DNA of 7,884 nt from Alphaproteobacteria bacterium (GTDB taxonomy: Bacteria; Pseudomonadota; Alphaproteobacteria; Rhizobiales; Xanthobacteraceae): positions 1-7,884 of the forward strand of contig VAZH01000276.1 in assembly GCA_005884465.1 (NCBI GenBank). The letters run 5' to 3'. The notes under the pieces were generated by a model that was given only the letters and a program-made list of their open reading frames with translations, was not told the DNA's origin and did not search any database. Below are positions 1 through 5,292 of this stretch, piece after piece (position 1 is the stretch's first letter; every line of letters begins with the position of its first letter). The position numbers and the translations under genes were made by a program.

Positions 1-980
1 TGCAGCTTGGCCGGCAGATTGCACGACCGTTCTGGATCGATACCGTCGGCCGTTCCAATTTGGTGGAAATCCGCATCCAGCTCGACGACGCCGTGATGCG
101 CATCTTCGCCCAGCGCAGCGCCGCCTATGCCTCGAATTCGGAGATTTTTATCTTCTGGATGCTGGGGACGTCCTCGATTCTGCTGATCGTCGCGGTCTTG
201 TTCCTGCGCAACCAGATCAAGCCGATCCTGCGCCTGGCCGACGCCGCCGAAAGCTTCGGCAAGGGCCGCGAGGCGCCGAATTTCCGTCCCCGCGGCGCGC
301 GGGAAGTGCGCCGTGCGGCGCAGGCCTTCCTGGAGATGAAATCGCGCATCGAGCGCTCGATCGAGCAGCGCACCGCGATGCTGGCCGGCGTCTCGCACGA
401 TCTGCGCACCATCCTGACCCGCTTCAAGCTCGAACTGGAGTTGATCGGCGATAGTCCCGAGGTCGACGGCATGCGCAAGGATGTCGACGAGATGTCCGGC
501 ATGCTGGAGGACTATCTCGCCTTCGCGCGCGGCGACAGCGGCGAGCAGGCGCAACCCACCGACATGGCGCTGGCGCTCGAGGAGTTGCGCAGCGACGCCG
601 AGCGCAACGGCCACGCCGCGACGGTGGCGTTTCACGGACTGCCTATCGTGACGGTGAAGCCGGCCTCGTTCAAGCGCTGCCTGGCCAATCTGGTATCCAA
701 CGCGGCGCGGCACGCCAACGCGATTTCAATCACCGGCCACCGCGATCACCGCTATCTCACGGTCACCGTCGACGACGACGGACCAGGCATTCCGCAGCAG
801 ATGCGCGAGGAAGTGTTCAAGCCGTTCCTGCGGCTGGATGACGCCCGCAATCAGGATGAGGGCGGCACCGGGCTTGGGCTTGCCATCGCCCGCGATATCG
901 CACGTTCGCATGGCGGCGACATCATGCTCGGCGACAGCCCGATGGGCGGGCTGCGCGCCACGGCGCGGATACCGGTGTGA
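1..980 (+). CDS. EnvZ-type sensor histidine kinase, 5' end outside window
   Basis: This is an inner-membrane histidine kinase that would autophosphorylate and pass phosphate to an OmpR-like response regulator, which is not in the window. The frame is open from base 3 with no stop, so the true start and the first half of the sensor region lie upstream; the TTG at 60 is not a credible start. About 325 residues are visible. In order they are: the end of a periplasmic sensor segment; a membrane helix (about bases 144-206); a HAMP linker (about 207-370); a DHp helix with the H-box SHDLRTILTR, phospho-acceptor His codon at 396-398; and an HATPase_c domain. That domain has an N-box NLVSNAARH (687 on), a G1 box DDDGPGIP (771 on), an F-box VFKPF (about 816) and a G2 box GGTGLGLAI (861 on). 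The proline usual at His+5 in EnvZ kinases is Ile. The family call is firm; the stimulus is unknown. Confidence 0.93.
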   Translation, partial: QLGRQIARPFWIDTVGRSNLVEIRIQLDDAVMRIFAQRSAAYASNSEIFIFWMLGTSSILLIVAVLFLRNQIKPILRLADAAESFGKGREAPNFRPRGAREVRRAAQAFLEMKSRIERSIEQRTAMLAGVSHDLRTILTRFKLELELIGDSPEVDGMRKDVDEMSGMLEDYLAFARGDSGEQAQPTDMALALEELRSDAERNGHAATVAFHGLPIVTVKPASFKRCLANLVSNAARHANAISITGHRDHRYLTVTVDDDGPGIPQQMREEVFKPFLRLDDARNQDEGGTGLGLAIARDIARSHGGDIMLGDSPMGGLRATARIPV

Positions 981-982
981 CG

Positions 983-1009
983 CCGATCGCGCGACGCGCG
1001 TCAGATCGG
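983..1009. terminator. GC-rich stem-loop between convergent genes
   Basis: A stem of CCGATC (983-988) pairs with GATCGG (1004-1009). A second small hairpin lies inside it, GCGC-GAC-GCGC at 989-999. It starts three bases after the kinase stop and 26 bases before the 3' end of the convergent small gene, so it could stop transcripts from either side. There is no T-run after it on either strand, so an intrinsic terminator is only a possibility. Confidence 0.3.
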
Positions 1010-1013
1010 ATGG

Positions 1014-1042
1014 TCCGGTTCAGTACAATCCGGTTCAGTACA
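1014..1042. repeat. 15-base tandem direct repeat over a stop codon
   Basis: Two head-to-tail copies of TCCGGTTCAGTACA plus one base occur at 1014-1028 and 1029-1043, and 14 of 15 positions agree. The right copy contains the TGA stop (minus strand) of the small exported protein. The left copy lies beyond the stop and, being 15 bases away, carries a second TGA in the same frame. It looks like a recent slippage duplication with no effect on the protein. Confidence 0.8.
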
Positions 1043-1325
1043 GCGTGCGGAGCGGCAGTTCGGTGGCGCCATAGGGCACCCAGCGGCAGGCGAAGGAAAT
1101 GTAGCCGCCATATTGAGGGTCGACGGAGAGGAATTTCACCACCTTGCCGTAAGCCGCGCAGTGCGCCACCGCGAGCTGACGCACATCGGTCTGGGCCGCC
1201 AGCGGATAGGCGATAATGCCGCCGGTGTCGTTGCCCTTGAACGGCGGCACATGGCCGGCCCGCGCCGGCGCGCATGCCAGCATCCCGCACACGGCAACCA
1301 GGCTCATAGCCCCCATCATTCGCAT
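1035..1325 (-). CDS. Small exported protein of unknown function
   Basis: I do not recognise a named family. The reading of 96 residues starts at the ATG at 1325, which has GGAG six bases upstream and gives a compact signal peptide: Met-Arg, a hydrophobic core, and a cleavage site after ARA near residue 23. A longer frame with ATGs at 1337 and 1364 exists, but those lack a well-spaced ribosome site. A Cys at residue 18 is preceded by MLA, a poor lipobox, so a lipoprotein is less likely than a soluble periplasmic protein. The mature part of about 73 residues has two cysteines (56 and 80) that could form one disulfide, and is rich in Gly, Tyr and aromatic residues (a GGIIAYPL stretch and QYGGYISFACRW). 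It converges on the kinase and diverges from the next exported protein. That it is a gene rests on the signal peptide, ribosome site and codon bias; function unknown. Confidence 0.72.
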   Translation of the reverse strand: MRMMGAMSLVAVCGMLACAPARAGHVPPFKGNDTGGIIAYPLAAQTDVRQLAVAHCAAYGKVVKFLSVDPQYGGYISFACRWVPYGATELPLRTLY

Positions 1326-1487
1326 CGCCGACTCCATTTCGCCCGGCGAGACCTTAAAGCGCATCCGCTGGCATGGAAAGAACGGCCGATGGTTTGACGC
1401 GCAGTTATCGCCAAGTGTTGCCGCGCTGCACTTGACCTCACCCTAGCTTAGCGGCACCGTCCGCGTCGGATTATCCGGCGGATTCCC
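1326..1487. other. Divergent intergenic region between two exported-protein genes
   Basis: These 162 bases should hold the promoters of both divergent genes. TTGACG (1394-1399) and TTGACC (1432-1437) resemble -35 boxes on the plus strand, but neither has a convincing -10 box 16-18 bases on. No clear operator or RNA structure is visible. Confidence 0.4.
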
Positions 1488-1958
1488 ATGCGCGACCTCT
1501 TCCCATCCTTGAAAAGACTTGGTCTTGGCGCCGCGCTCGGCGTTCTTTTCGGCGTGTTCGGCTTTGGCCAGCCGGCCCAGGCTGCCTGGCCCTGGGAGCT
1601 GAATTTCTGGTTGTCCGGCCCGCGCTATGACGGGCGGGTGGCCGAATGCGGGCGCGTGCTGGGGACGATCAGCAACCAGTTCCGGGAAAAAGAAAGCAAG
1701 TTCTGGAATTCCGCCCTGCAGATCACGGGCTATGGCCAGATCCATGAAACCGCGTTCAGGCCCTGGCAATCCGACAACATTCCGCGGCGCTATTGCAGTG
1801 CCGACGTGCTCCTGAACGACGGCACACTGCACACGGTACATTACTCGATCATCGAGGACGGCGGCTTTGCCGGCTTCGGCCAGGGCGTGGAATGGTGCGT
1901 GACCGGGCTCGATCGCAACTGGGCCTACAATCCGCGCTGCAAGGCCGCCCGGCCCTGA
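1488..1958 (+). CDS. Exported four-cysteine protein of unknown function
   Basis: A 156-residue protein that I cannot assign to a named family. It starts with an N-terminal signal peptide: Arg and Lys within residues 2-10, a long Gly/Leu/Phe hydrophobic core at 11-27, and an AQA cleavage site near residue 32. The mature part of about 124 residues is rich in Trp, Tyr and Gly and has four cysteines (54, 103, 137, 151), which suits two disulfides in the periplasm. No catalytic motif is evident. The ATG is preceded by GGCGGA about five bases upstream, a weak but usable ribosome site, and no better start lies upstream. It is divergent from the small exported gene and lies 114 bases before the RNase T2 start, so it may have its own promoter. 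The existence of the gene is well supported by the signal peptide and codon use. Confidence 0.82.
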   Translation: MRDLFPSLKRLGLGAALGVLFGVFGFGQPAQAAWPWELNFWLSGPRYDGRVAECGRVLGTISNQFREKESKFWNSALQITGYGQIHETAFRPWQSDNIPRRYCSADVLLNDGTLHTVHYSIIEDGGFAGFGQGVEWCVTGLDRNWAYNPRCKAARP

Positions 1959-2018
1959 TTTCCGGACCCGTTTCGCGCCAGAGCTCCGGTCGCTTTCACG
2001 TCTTTCCTTATTTTGTTC

Positions 2019-2046
2019 TTGAAATGTTCCGATCGCCTGCTAGGCT
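2019..2046 (+). promoter_or_regulatory. Possible sigma-70 type promoter of the RNase T2 gene
   Basis: TTGAAA (2019-2024) and TAGGCT (2041-2046) are separated by 16 bases. The -35 matches the consensus at five of six positions, the -10 at only three. A start near 2053 would give a leader of about 20 bases to the ATG at 2073. The AT-rich stretch 2001-2026 just upstream fits a promoter. This is by eye only. Confidence 0.35.
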
Positions 2047-2072
2047 CGCCCCAGTCAAGTATGGGGGTCACC

Positions 2073-2777
2073 ATGTTTTACTCTGCAAGGACTTCGATTT
2101 CGCCGCTGTTGAAGGCGTTTGGCCTGCTGGTTTTCGCAGTCCTGATCGGCATCTCCGCGACGGCGTCGGCGCAGGATCGCCGGCAGAATGCCCCCGGTGA
2201 GTTCGATTTTTACGTGCTGTCGCTGTCGTGGTCGCCCTCCTTCTGCGAGCAGGCGTCGGAGCGCGGCAGCGGCGGGCGCTCGCAGATCCAGTGCGGGGGG
2301 CGGCCGTATTCCTTCGTGGTGCACGGCTTGTGGCCGCAATATGAGCATGGCTTTCCGGATTATTGCCAGCGGCCGTCACCGCGGCTTGATCGCAATATCG
2401 TGTCCTCGATGCTGGACCTGATGCCGGCGCCAGGGCTGATCTTCAACGAGTGGGACAAGCACGGCACCTGCTCGGGACTGGGCGCGCGGGCCTATTTCGA
2501 GACCATCCGCAAGGCGCGTTCTGCCGTGAAAATTCCGGAAGAGTATCTCGAATTGTCGGCTCCGAAGACCGTTGCGCCTGCCGAGATCGAGGAAGCCTTC
2601 ATCAAGGCCAATCCCGGCTTGAGCAGTTCTGCGATCGCCGTGACCTGCGACAAGACGCGGCTCAGCGAAGTACGTATCTGCATGAACAAGGATCTCCAGT
2701 TCCGCGCCTGCGAGGAGATCGATCGCCGCGCCTGCCGGCGCGAGCAGGTGACAATGCCGCCGATAAGGGGCGGATAA
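2073..2777 (+). CDS. Ribonuclease T2 family endoribonuclease, exported
   Basis: RNase T2 enzymes cut single-stranded RNA through a 2',3'-cyclic phosphate, in the periplasm or outside the cell. The ATG at 2073 is chosen because GGGGG lies five bases upstream and the protein then opens with a normal signal peptide (hydrophobic residues 15-30, cleavage after ASA near residue 33). A longer frame from a TTG at 2013 lacks a ribosome site. The 234-residue protein has both active-site blocks: CAS I, FVVHGLWP (His84), and CAS II, EWDKHGTC (Glu126, Lys129, His130). The N-terminal DFYVLSLSWSPSFC resembles the first core strand of bacterial members. Eight cysteines in the mature part (58, 74, 98, 133, 192, 203, 213, 221) suit up to four disulfides. 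Length is normal for bacterial RNase I-like enzymes. No immunity or toxin partner is adjacent, so a scavenging or stress role is likelier than a toxin. Confidence 0.96.
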   Translation: MFYSARTSISPLLKAFGLLVFAVLIGISATASAQDRRQNAPGEFDFYVLSLSWSPSFCEQASERGSGGRSQIQCGGRPYSFVVHGLWPQYEHGFPDYCQRPSPRLDRNIVSSMLDLMPAPGLIFNEWDKHGTCSGLGARAYFETIRKARSAVKIPEEYLELSAPKTVAPAEIEEAFIKANPGLSSSAIAVTCDKTRLSEVRICMNKDLQFRACEEIDRRACRREQVTMPPIRGG

Positions 2778-2799
2778 GACGCACAAGGAAAGCGCCCGC

Positions 2800-2884
2800 C
2801 GTCATTGCGAGGAGCGCAAGCGACGAAGCAATCCAGCGCCTGTTTCGCGTGGCCATGGATTGCTTCGCTCCACTCGCAACGACG
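2800..2884. repeat. Dispersed intergenic palindromic repeat (CGTCATTGCGAG type)
   Basis: The left arm, 2800-2835, begins CGTCATTGCGAGGAGCG and ends GACGAAGCAATCCA. The right arm, 2856-2884, begins TGGATTGCTTCGCTC and ends CTCGCAACGACG. The arms are inverted copies, apart from one substitution and a gap of about eight bases, around a 20-base loop. I know this sequence type, from memory, as a repeat found in many copies between genes in Bradyrhizobium and its relatives; copy number here cannot be checked. It begins 23 bases after the RNase T2 stop and ends 17 bases before the rlmJ ATG, so its hairpin could end the upstream transcript or lie in the rlmJ leader. Confidence 0.8.
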
Positions 2885-2901
2885 TGGTAATTCCTATTGC
2901 C

Positions 2902-3762
2902 ATGAACTACCGTCATGCCTTTCATGCCGGCGGCTTTGCCGACGTCGTCAAGCACGTCGTGCTGGTGCGCATTCTCACCTATCTGCAGGACAAACCGGCC
3001 TCGTTCCGCGTCATCGACACCCATGCCGGCGCCGGGCTCTACGATCTCACTTCCGATGAAGCGCGCCGCGGCGGCGAGTGGCTCACCGGCATCGCGCGGC
3101 TGATGCAGGCCCGGTTCTCGGAAAGCACCGCGCCACTCATAAAACCCTATCTCGACATCGTCAGAGCCTTCAATCGGCCGGGCGACCTTGAGGCCTATCC
3201 CGGTTCGCCGCTGATCGCGCGGGCGCTATTGCGGCCGCAGGATCGCCTGACCGCGTGCGAGGTCGAACCGAAAGCGCGCAAGCGCCTGATCGATGCCCTG
3301 CGCCGCGACACCCAGGCAAGGGTCGTCGACCTCGACGGCTGGGTGGCATTGCCGGCCTTCGTGCCGCCGAAAGAGCGCCGCGGCCTGATCCTGATCGATC
3401 CGCCTTACGAGCAAAAGGATGAGTTCGAGCGCTTGGCCCAGGGTTTCGCGGAGGCCTTCGCGAAATGGCCGACCGGCATCTACCTGGTGTGGTATCCGGT
3501 GAAGAGCCGCCGTGCCAGCGACAGCCTGGCGCGGCATGTCGCTGGGGTGGTCGGCGCCGGCGCGACGCCCGGAAGATGCCTGCGTCTGGAATTCAGCGTG
3601 GCGCCGCAGGCCGCCGAGCCCGGCCTGACTTCGGCGGGTGTTCTGATTGCCAACCCACCCTGGACGCTGGCGGGGGAACTCAGGGCAATCCTTCCCGAGC
3701 TTGAAAAGCCGCTCGGCCGGGGCGGCGCCGGGCGGTTCAGGCTGGAGACGCCCAAAGCCTAG
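2902..3762 (+). CDS. rlmJ: 23S rRNA (adenine2030-N6)-methyltransferase RlmJ
   Basis: RlmJ methylates A2030 of 23S rRNA with S-adenosylmethionine. The start at ATG 2902 gives MNYRHAFHAGGFADVVKH, which matches the typical family N-terminus; longer in-frame openings run into the repeat and are not credible. The protein has 286 residues, close to the 280 of the E. coli enzyme. Visible motifs are the SAM-binding loop VIDTHAGAGLY (residues 37-47), an acidic end of the next strand (ACEVEPKAR, 118-126) and the catalytic DPPY (166-169) of N6-adenine methyltransferases. The C-terminal part with VWYPVK also fits. There is no clear Shine-Dalgarno in the 17 bases between the repeat and the ATG, which is unusual for a housekeeping gene and may mean weak or structure-dependent initiation. 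It is separate from RNase T2 (124-base gap) and probably transcribed alone. Confidence 0.96.
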   Translation: MNYRHAFHAGGFADVVKHVVLVRILTYLQDKPASFRVIDTHAGAGLYDLTSDEARRGGEWLTGIARLMQARFSESTAPLIKPYLDIVRAFNRPGDLEAYPGSPLIARALLRPQDRLTACEVEPKARKRLIDALRRDTQARVVDLDGWVALPAFVPPKERRGLILIDPPYEQKDEFERLAQGFAEAFAKWPTGIYLVWYPVKSRRASDSLARHVAGVVGAGATPGRCLRLEFSVAPQAAEPGLTSAGVLIANPPWTLAGELRAILPELEKPLGRGGAGRFRLETPKA

Positions 3763-4045
3763 CCGCCTAACTCTTGCGCCTTTGAAGCGCAGCCGAAAAG
3801 TCCGATTTGAGCCGTAGGCAATTTGCGGCGAACCGTATTATGGTTGAGGTCATTAGGACCGGCTTTACGTTCCGCTTCCGCGAATGGTTGCGGCGGAGTG
3901 ACAAGGCCTCAAATATTTTACAGGCGGATCGGTGCTTGCCTTTTGATCTGCCAACGTGGCCAAGCTTTCCGACGGCGAATTTCCGGTCGGGCCGATGCGC
4001 TGAAAACGCGTAGCGGCGGAAGCAGTACGGGGGAGGAGTTTCCCG
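3763..4045 (+). other. Non-coding region and likely long leader of the cold-shock gene
   Basis: These 283 bases have lower GC than the genes around them and no credible gene. Just after rlmJ, TGCGC (3775-3779) and GCGCA (3787-3791) can form a small five-pair hairpin without a T-run, a weak terminator candidate. Further on CCGAC (3969-3973) and GTCGG (3986-3990) can pair in what would be the cold-shock leader. Genes for CspA proteins often have leaders over 100 bases that refold with temperature; whether this one does is inference. Confidence 0.45.
3888..3916 (+). promoter_or_regulatory. Weak promoter candidate for the cold-shock gene
   Basis: TTGCGG (3888-3893) and AAATAT (3911-3916) stand 17 bases apart, each matching the consensus at about half its positions, in the most AT-rich part of the region. 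A start near 3923 would give a leader of about 120 bases. Very tentative. Confidence 0.22.
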
Positions 4046-4261
4046 ATGGCCATGACTGGTACGGTCAAGTTCTTCAATGGAGAACGAGGCTATGGCTTCA
4101 TCAAGCCCGATGACGGCGGCCGCGATGTGTTCGTTCACATCACCGCGGTGGAGCGCGCGGGGTTGAAGGATCTGACCGAAGGACAGCGCATCACATTCGA
4201 GGTCGAACCGGACAAAAAGGGCAAAGGGCCCAAGGCGGTCAACCTGGTGATTTCATCCTGA
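4046..4261 (+). CDS. CspA-family cold-shock protein
   Basis: A 71-residue single cold-shock domain, the normal length for the family. Such proteins bind single-stranded RNA and DNA and melt RNA structure in the cytoplasm, in cold or during other stress. Both RNA-binding motifs are present: RNP1 as RGYGFIKP (residues 14-21) and RNP2 as DVFVHI (27-32). The N-terminal GTVKFFNGERGYGF is typical, with Glu-Arg where CspA has Lys-Gly just before the RNP1 core. A strong ribosome site, GGAGGAG (4032-4038), lies seven bases before the ATG at 4046; a second ATG at 4052 is less well placed. The long non-coding region upstream hints at leader-based control. It converges on the outer-membrane protein gene. 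Several paralogs are usual in these genomes, so no exact symbol is given. Confidence 0.95.
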   Translation: MAMTGTVKFFNGERGYGFIKPDDGGRDVFVHITAVERAGLKDLTEGQRITFEVEPDKKGKGPKAVNLVISS

Positions 4262-4352
4262 AGCGTATCGGTTCTGATGATATCAGGACCGAGGCTCATG
4301 TTTTGACGCGTTTTCTTTACGCGAACCGGTAGCCACTTCGCTCGAAAACGCT
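4262..4352. repeat. 91-base composite palindromic intergenic repeat
   Basis: The element begins AGCGT (4262-4266) and ends ACGCT (4348-4352), an inverted pair. It contains two hairpins. The first has arms CGGTTCTGAT (4269-4278) and ATCAGGACCG (4282-4291), a ten-pair stem with one G-U pair and a three-base loop. The second has GCGTTTTC (4308-4315) with GAAAACGC (4344-4351), continued inward by GCGAA (4321-4325) with TTCGC (4337-4341). I recall near-identical blocks between genes in Bradyrhizobium and Rhodopseudomonas, so I take it for a dispersed family, though only one copy is in view. It begins right after the cold-shock gene stop and may serve as its transcription end. Confidence 0.7.
4269..4291 (+). 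terminator. Stem-loop after the cold-shock gene
   Basis: A ten-pair stem with a GAT loop begins eight bases after the cold-shock stop codon. It is part of the composite repeat. There is no immediate T-run (TTTT occurs only at 4301), so it may protect the mRNA 3' end rather than end transcription by itself. Confidence 0.4.
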
Positions 4353-4362
4353 ATTGCGAAGA

Positions 4363-4387
4363 TCCCGGCCGCGGAAGGCGGCCGGGA
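4363..4387 (-). terminator. Strong stem-loop terminator of the outer-membrane protein gene
   Basis: TCCCGGCCGC (4363-4372) and GCGGCCGGGA (4378-4387) form a perfect ten-pair stem with a five-base loop. It sits 28 bases beyond the stop of the minus-strand barrel gene. Reading that strand, the stem is followed by TCTTCG, only moderately rich in T. Position and stability make a terminator likely. Confidence 0.6.
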
Positions 4388-4415
4388 GGTTGCGATGGAA
4401 TTTCTTCTGTTGCTA

Positions 4416-5039
4416 TCAGAAGTGATAGTTGACGCCGGCGCGCACCAGTCCGAACCGGTAACCGTTCGACACGCCGGTAATGGTAAAGTTGCTGTTGGCG
4501 AGATCGACGTAGAGATATTCGACCTTGGCGCTCCAGTTCGGCGCGAAGCCGAATTCGGCGCCGACGCCGGCGGTCCAGCCCGCACTGGTGTGGGATTCCG
4601 ACAATCCGAATGTCTCACCGCGCAACTCGCCGAACGCCAGACCGCCGGTGCCGAAGAGCAAAATGTTGCTGAAGGCATAGCCGGCCCGGCCGCGCACCGT
4701 GCCAAACCAAGGGTTCGAGAATTTCCAGGGTGCAAATGTGTCGTCAGCGCCGGTGGCCTGGATGTCGCCTTCGATGCCGAACACCCACGGTCCGGTTTGC
4801 CAGTTGTAACCGACCTGGGCGCCGCCGACAAAACCCGACGGCCTGGTCGGATTGTGATCGACCGAGCCCCAGGCATAGCCCAGATTGGCGCCGAGATAGG
4901 GACCGGCCCAGCTGTAGAAATTGAGCGGCTGGTTGACGGTATAGGGAGTGCGCGATCCGTAAGGAATGTCGGCCGCCTGCGCCGACGCCATCCAACCGGT
5001 GGCGATCAACGCCACTGCGCCCGACACGAACCTTTTCAT
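4416..5039 (-). CDS. Outer-membrane beta-barrel protein, Omp25/Omp31-like
   Basis: A 207-residue protein. The chosen ATG at 5039 has GGAG six bases upstream and begins a classic signal peptide (MKRFVSGAVALIATGWMASAQA, cut after AQA at residue 22); the longer frame to 5102 adds no signal-like sequence. The mature protein begins ADIPYG. It then shows alternating aromatic strands with repeated Gly/Tyr turns: YLGANLGYAWG, GAQVGYNWQ, VFGIEGDIQ, GRAGYAF, AEFGFAPNW, VEYLYVDL. It ends RAGVNYHF, with the terminal Phe used by the BAM machinery. This fits the small eight-strand barrels (OMP_b-brl family) abundant in rhizobia and Brucella, which build the outer membrane and link it to the wall or surface. 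It is convergent with the cold-shock gene and divergent from uvrC. The family is sure; the exact role, pore or structural, cannot be read. Confidence 0.93.
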   Translation of the reverse strand: MKRFVSGAVALIATGWMASAQAADIPYGSRTPYTVNQPLNFYSWAGPYLGANLGYAWGSVDHNPTRPSGFVGGAQVGYNWQTGPWVFGIEGDIQATGADDTFAPWKFSNPWFGTVRGRAGYAFSNILLFGTGGLAFGELRGETFGLSESHTSAGWTAGVGAEFGFAPNWSAKVEYLYVDLANSNFTITGVSNGYRFGLVRAGVNYHF

Positions 5040-5292
5040 CTTACTCTCCACGCAACTGCCGTGACCGCCGGTTCGCACCCGACATATCGGGCGCAATGCC
5101 AACCCGCGTGGTTACGGAATTCCACTTTTCCCGGTAGAATTTATCGAGAGTTTTAAGTTAAAGGGTTGTTAAGGGCCGTTACCGCCCGCTCAGCATTCTT
5201 AAGAAAGTGTTGCGAGCGCCCCCGCGCGTCGCGACGCGTGGTCGCCGCCGCGATGCTGGCGATGCCCGGTTCCGGCGCTTAAGTTCAGGTCC
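5040..5292. other. Divergent regulatory region between the barrel gene and uvrC
   Basis: These 253 bases hold no gene and must carry promoters for both directions. The AT-rich core is 5117-5172. On the plus strand TAGAAT (5135-5140) matches a -10 box at five of six positions, but the bases where a -35 should be (5112-5117) are poor. Two similar blocks, GTTAAAGGG (5157-5165) and GTTAAGGG (5168-5175), repeat with an 11-base step, about one helix turn. CGCGTCGCGACGCG (5225-5238) is a perfect 14-base palindrome nearer uvrC. None is matched to a known regulator. The ribosome site of uvrC is weak (AGG at 5287-5289). Confidence 0.45.
5225..5238. repeat. Perfect 14-base palindrome upstream of uvrC
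   Basis: CGCGTCG is followed directly by its reverse complement CGACGCG. With no loop it is more like a protein-binding dyad than an RNA hairpin, but in GC-rich DNA such palindromes also occur by chance. It lies 54 bases before the uvrC start. Confidence 0.5.

Noticed and set aside
60..62. TTG at 60 as the kinase start
   Set aside because: The same frame is open back to base 3 with kinase-like sequence, and a start here would remove the sensor domain and first membrane helix.
2073..2777. RNase T2 as a toxin of an antibacterial or defence system
   Set aside because: It has an ordinary signal peptide and no fused delivery domain, and no immunity-like gene is directly beside it. The neighbouring unknown proteins are also exported, but nothing shows a link.
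3807..4013. 68-residue plus-strand reading frame before the cold-shock gene
   Set aside because: No ribosome site, no recognisable family, untypical codon use and lower GC; it lies in what is more likely promoter and leader DNA.
3767..4138. 123-residue minus-strand frame over the cold-shock 5' end
   Set aside because: It overlaps the certain cold-shock gene and its leader, has no family features and no ribosome site that I can see.
5269..5286. Two GTTC words before uvrC as a LexA (SOS) box
   Set aside because: The alphaproteobacterial LexA site is GTTC-N7-GTTC. Here the spacing is ten bases (GTTC 5269-5272 and 5283-5286), so it does not fit.
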